DNA of 6,268 nt, from assembly GCA_003551265.1 (NCBI GenBank), contig PUMG01000270.1, positions 1 to 6,268 of the forward strand, read 5' to 3'. Position 1 is the first letter of the stretch, and every line of letters begins with the position of its first letter. Positions 4,911 to 6,268 of this stretch are shown here, piece by piece. The DNA is from Halovenus sp. (GTDB lineage Archaea; Halobacteriota; Halobacteria; Halobacteriales; Haloarculaceae). A program made the position numbers and the translations under genes. The notes below the pieces were generated by a model. The model worked only from the letters and a program-made list of their open reading frames with translations. It had not been told where the DNA came from and made no database searches.

Positions 4911-4977
4911 CGTACCTGTACAGAGATTCTCGCTGCGACGTACAGCGAGAAATCTATGATGACGTACGCTACTCCCT
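4902..4977. terminator. nested palindrome between convergent genes, possible bidirectional terminator
   Basis: The outer arms AGGGAGTAGCGTAC (4902-4915) and GTACGCTACTCCCT (4964-4977) pair perfectly over 14 bp. Inside is a second stem, AGATTCTCGCTG (4924-4935) with CAGCGAGAAATCT (4943-4955), 12 pairs with one bulged base and loop CGACGTA. The structure fills the whole space between two convergent stop codons: the plus-strand TAG lies in the left arm, and the minus-strand TAG begins one base outside the right arm. Position suggests transcription ending or mRNA 3'-end formation for both genes. There is no long T-run on either strand, so it is not a typical haloarchaeal poly-T terminator, and a remnant of a palindromic repeat is the alternative. 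Confidence 0.55.
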
Positions 4978-6063
4978 CTAGACGACCTCTATCAGTCGTT
5001 GCTCGTGTCGGCCGACCCGAACACGCTGCCATCCGCGAAGTTCGTCGTCGAGTTCGTCGTCACCGGTGTCCACCCGGAGAACGCCGAGGGTGTCGAGTTT
5101 TCGCCGCGAGGCGACGACCTCGACAGCCGACCTGCGGATAACTGCTGGTGATATTTGGTGGTTCCCACGTCCGAAGATGAATCCCTGGCCACCGATAGGT
5201 GAGACGACGACGACGTTCTCTTCGCCCAGATGTTCGAGGATGTCCGTTTCGGCCGCATCTGTCATCAGCATCTCACCGTCGCGGTAGATATCGACACCGA
5301 GTGGGGTGTACTCGACATCAAGTTTCTCTGCGATTGTCCCAACCGTGCTTCCGGGACCGAGGACGTACGTCACGTCCGGTCGAACCGCGTCGGCGAAACC
5401 CTCGGCGAGTCCCTCGACGGAGCCTCCACCAAGTTGTTTGCTCGCCTGACGCTGTTCTGTGACGGGGACTGTCGCAAGCGCTCGGAGTTCGGTGTGGACT
5501 TCTCCCTCGCGGTACTCGTCTTCGTCGATGTCGTTCACTTCGGCACGCTCGGTGGTGTCGAACGTGGCGGCGATGTGCCCCGCTGCCTCCGGGGACACGC
5601 CGAATACCGACGAGTACACCTTGACGCCAGCGGGCACGCCCAGCATCGGAACCTGTTCGCCGGTGTTCGCTATCGTCTCGGCGACGTCGACGGCGGTTCC
5701 ATCACCGCCGACGAACAGAACGATGTCGACGCCGTGTTCGAGGAACGTCTCGACAGCACGCCGCGTATCTGCTGCGGAGAACTGTTCGACGCTGTCGGGG
5801 TCTGTCACATCAGGATGGCCAACGACGGTCGGCTCAACTCCGGCCGCGTGCGCGGCGTCTTCACCCATCAAGCCGCCGTAGGTCAGCACTTCGACGTTCT
5901 CGTCGGCGTCGACGAGCGCTATGAGAGCGTCCCGCGCTCGTTCGGGTGCGCGCATCTCTGCGCCACGTTCGAGCGCCTCTGCTACCTTCCCGTCTGTCCC
6001 CTTGAGACCGACGCGGCCCCCCATCCCGGCGATGGGGTTGACGACAAATCCGATTCGGCGCAT
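4978..6063 (-). CDS. NAD-kinase-like protein (ATP-NAD kinase/AcoX family)
   Basis: A 361-residue soluble protein. It opens with MRRIGFVVNPIAGMGGRVGL (1-20) and KGTDG (21-25), a Rossmann-like start with a Gly-rich NP-x-AG-x-GG motif. It then has the diacylglycerol/NAD-kinase hallmark GGDGT (119-123) inside LFVGGDGTAVDVAET, and LGVPAGVKVYSSVFG (141-155). This order matches the COG3199-type family described as ATP-NAD kinase-like or AcoX-related, longer than the compact classical NAD kinase (about 270-300 residues). Phosphorylation of NAD to NADP is the family-based guess; the true substrate is not known from sequence. A C-terminal domain (about 225-345) includes SPIGGQGFIFGRGNHQISP. The ATG at 6063 has no Shine-Dalgarno, and a TATA-like run lies about 28 bp upstream on this strand. 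It is convergent with the membrane protein gene at 4506 and divergent from the gene at 6147. Confidence 0.88.
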   Translation of the reverse strand: MRRIGFVVNPIAGMGGRVGLKGTDGKVAEALERGAEMRAPERARDALIALVDADENVEVLTYGGLMGEDAAHAAGVEPTVVGHPDVTDPDSVEQFSAADTRRAVETFLEHGVDIVLFVGGDGTAVDVAETIANTGEQVPMLGVPAGVKVYSSVFGVSPEAAGHIAATFDTTERAEVNDIDEDEYREGEVHTELRALATVPVTEQRQASKQLGGGSVEGLAEGFADAVRPDVTYVLGPGSTVGTIAEKLDVEYTPLGVDIYRDGEMLMTDAAETDILEHLGEENVVVVSPIGGQGFIFGRGNHQISPAVIRRSAVEVVASRRKLDTLGVLRVDTGDDELDDELRGWQRVRVGRHEQRLIEVV

Positions 6064-6087
6064 CGGAAGATGCTACGTTGGACGCAC

Positions 6088-6095
6088 TCAAAAAC
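6088..6095 (-). promoter_or_regulatory. TATA-like box of NAD-kinase-like gene
   Basis: On the minus strand this reads GTTTTTGA and is centred about 28 bp before ATG 6063. This fits a leaderless transcript, the likely form given that no ribosome-binding site precedes the start. Confidence 0.4.
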
Positions 6096-6114
6096 CCCGC
6101 CTCTCCGTTCGTCA

Positions 6115-6123
6115 GTATTAATT
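6115..6123 (+). promoter_or_regulatory. TATA-like box of the gene at 6147
   Basis: TATTAATTA is centred 28 bp before ATG 6147 and is the most AT-rich run in the 83-bp divergent intergenic region. It predicts transcription beginning at or next to the ATG. Confidence 0.55.
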
Positions 6124-6146
6124 ACGTGCCACTCGAAGCCGAGCAC

Positions 6147-6268
6147 ATGAACACGCCAGTACTGGATGCCACACAGGTCGGTGTCGGGGCAACCGCCGTC
6201 GAAGCTGCCGCGTGGGTTGTCCTCCTCGGTGGAATCGTTCTCGCTGCGCTCTGGGTCAAAGCGCTCTA
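6147..6268 (+). CDS. small membrane protein, N-terminal part only (cut by window end)
   Basis: The frame is open to the end of the window and gives 40 residues. It starts MNTPVLDATQVGVGATAVEA and is followed by a hydrophobic stretch AAAWVVLLGGIVLAALWV that would form one membrane-spanning helix. The long hydrophilic/small-residue lead favours an anchor over a cleavable signal peptide. The start is supported by a TATA-like box 28 bp upstream and by no competing ATG. The family is not recognised with confidence. It is divergent from the NAD-kinase-like gene and shares an 83-bp control region with it. Confidence 0.65.
   Translation, partial: MNTPVLDATQVGVGATAVEAAAWVVLLGGIVLAALWVKAL

Noticed and set aside
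5230..6150. 306-codon plus-strand open frame opposite the NAD-kinase-like gene
   Set aside because: The minus strand encodes a protein with GGDGT and other family motifs. The plus-strand translation shows no family features and unusual composition.

Overview
The window looks like chromosomal DNA from a haloarchaeon (class Halobacteria). The proteins are acidic and rich in Asp and Glu, and several genes have a TATA-like box about 25-30 bp before the start codon, as expected for leaderless or nearly leaderless mRNAs. The tRNA has archaeal form, and the phosphoglycerate kinase and NAD-kinase-like proteins resemble archaeal versions. Genus cannot be fixed from the sequence alone.

Layout. 1-383: a small uncharacterised acidic protein gene (44-205) followed by a complete tRNA-Lys(UUU) gene (310-383). 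About 487-1989: an IS200/IS605-superfamily element of the IS1341 (TnpB-only) type. It holds a 42-residue SpoVT-AbrB-fold protein (591-719), an apparently intact TnpB RNA-guided nuclease (742-1980) and a probable guide (omega) RNA at the tnpB 3' end. Two identical 23-bp GC-rich hairpin repeats (525-547 and 1967-1989) lie near the two ends. No TnpA transposase is present. 2012-3034: a Mrr-type restriction endonuclease fused to three helix-hairpin-helix repeats, starting 23 bp after the right-end hairpin. 3174-4418: phosphoglycerate kinase. 4506-4910: a four-helix membrane protein of unknown function. 4902-4977: a large nested palindrome between convergent genes. 4978-6063 (minus): an NAD-kinase-like protein of the ATP-NAD/AcoX (COG3199-like) type. 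6147-6268: the start of a divergently transcribed small membrane protein, cut by the window end.

How it fits together. The right half is ordinary housekeeping (glycolysis/gluconeogenesis, cofactor metabolism). The left half, between the tRNA and pgk, is accessory DNA with two different DNA-cutting enzymes side by side. If the TnpB system follows the characterised IS200/IS605 mechanism, the guide of its RNA is simply the DNA just downstream of the right end. Here that DNA is the ribosome-binding site and start region of the mrr gene. TnpB would therefore be programmed against element-free versions of this locus, so it could help hold the element, and by linkage the mrr allele, on all copies of a polyploid haloarchaeal chromosome. 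That role is inferred. The motifs, repeats and spacings are read directly from the sequence.
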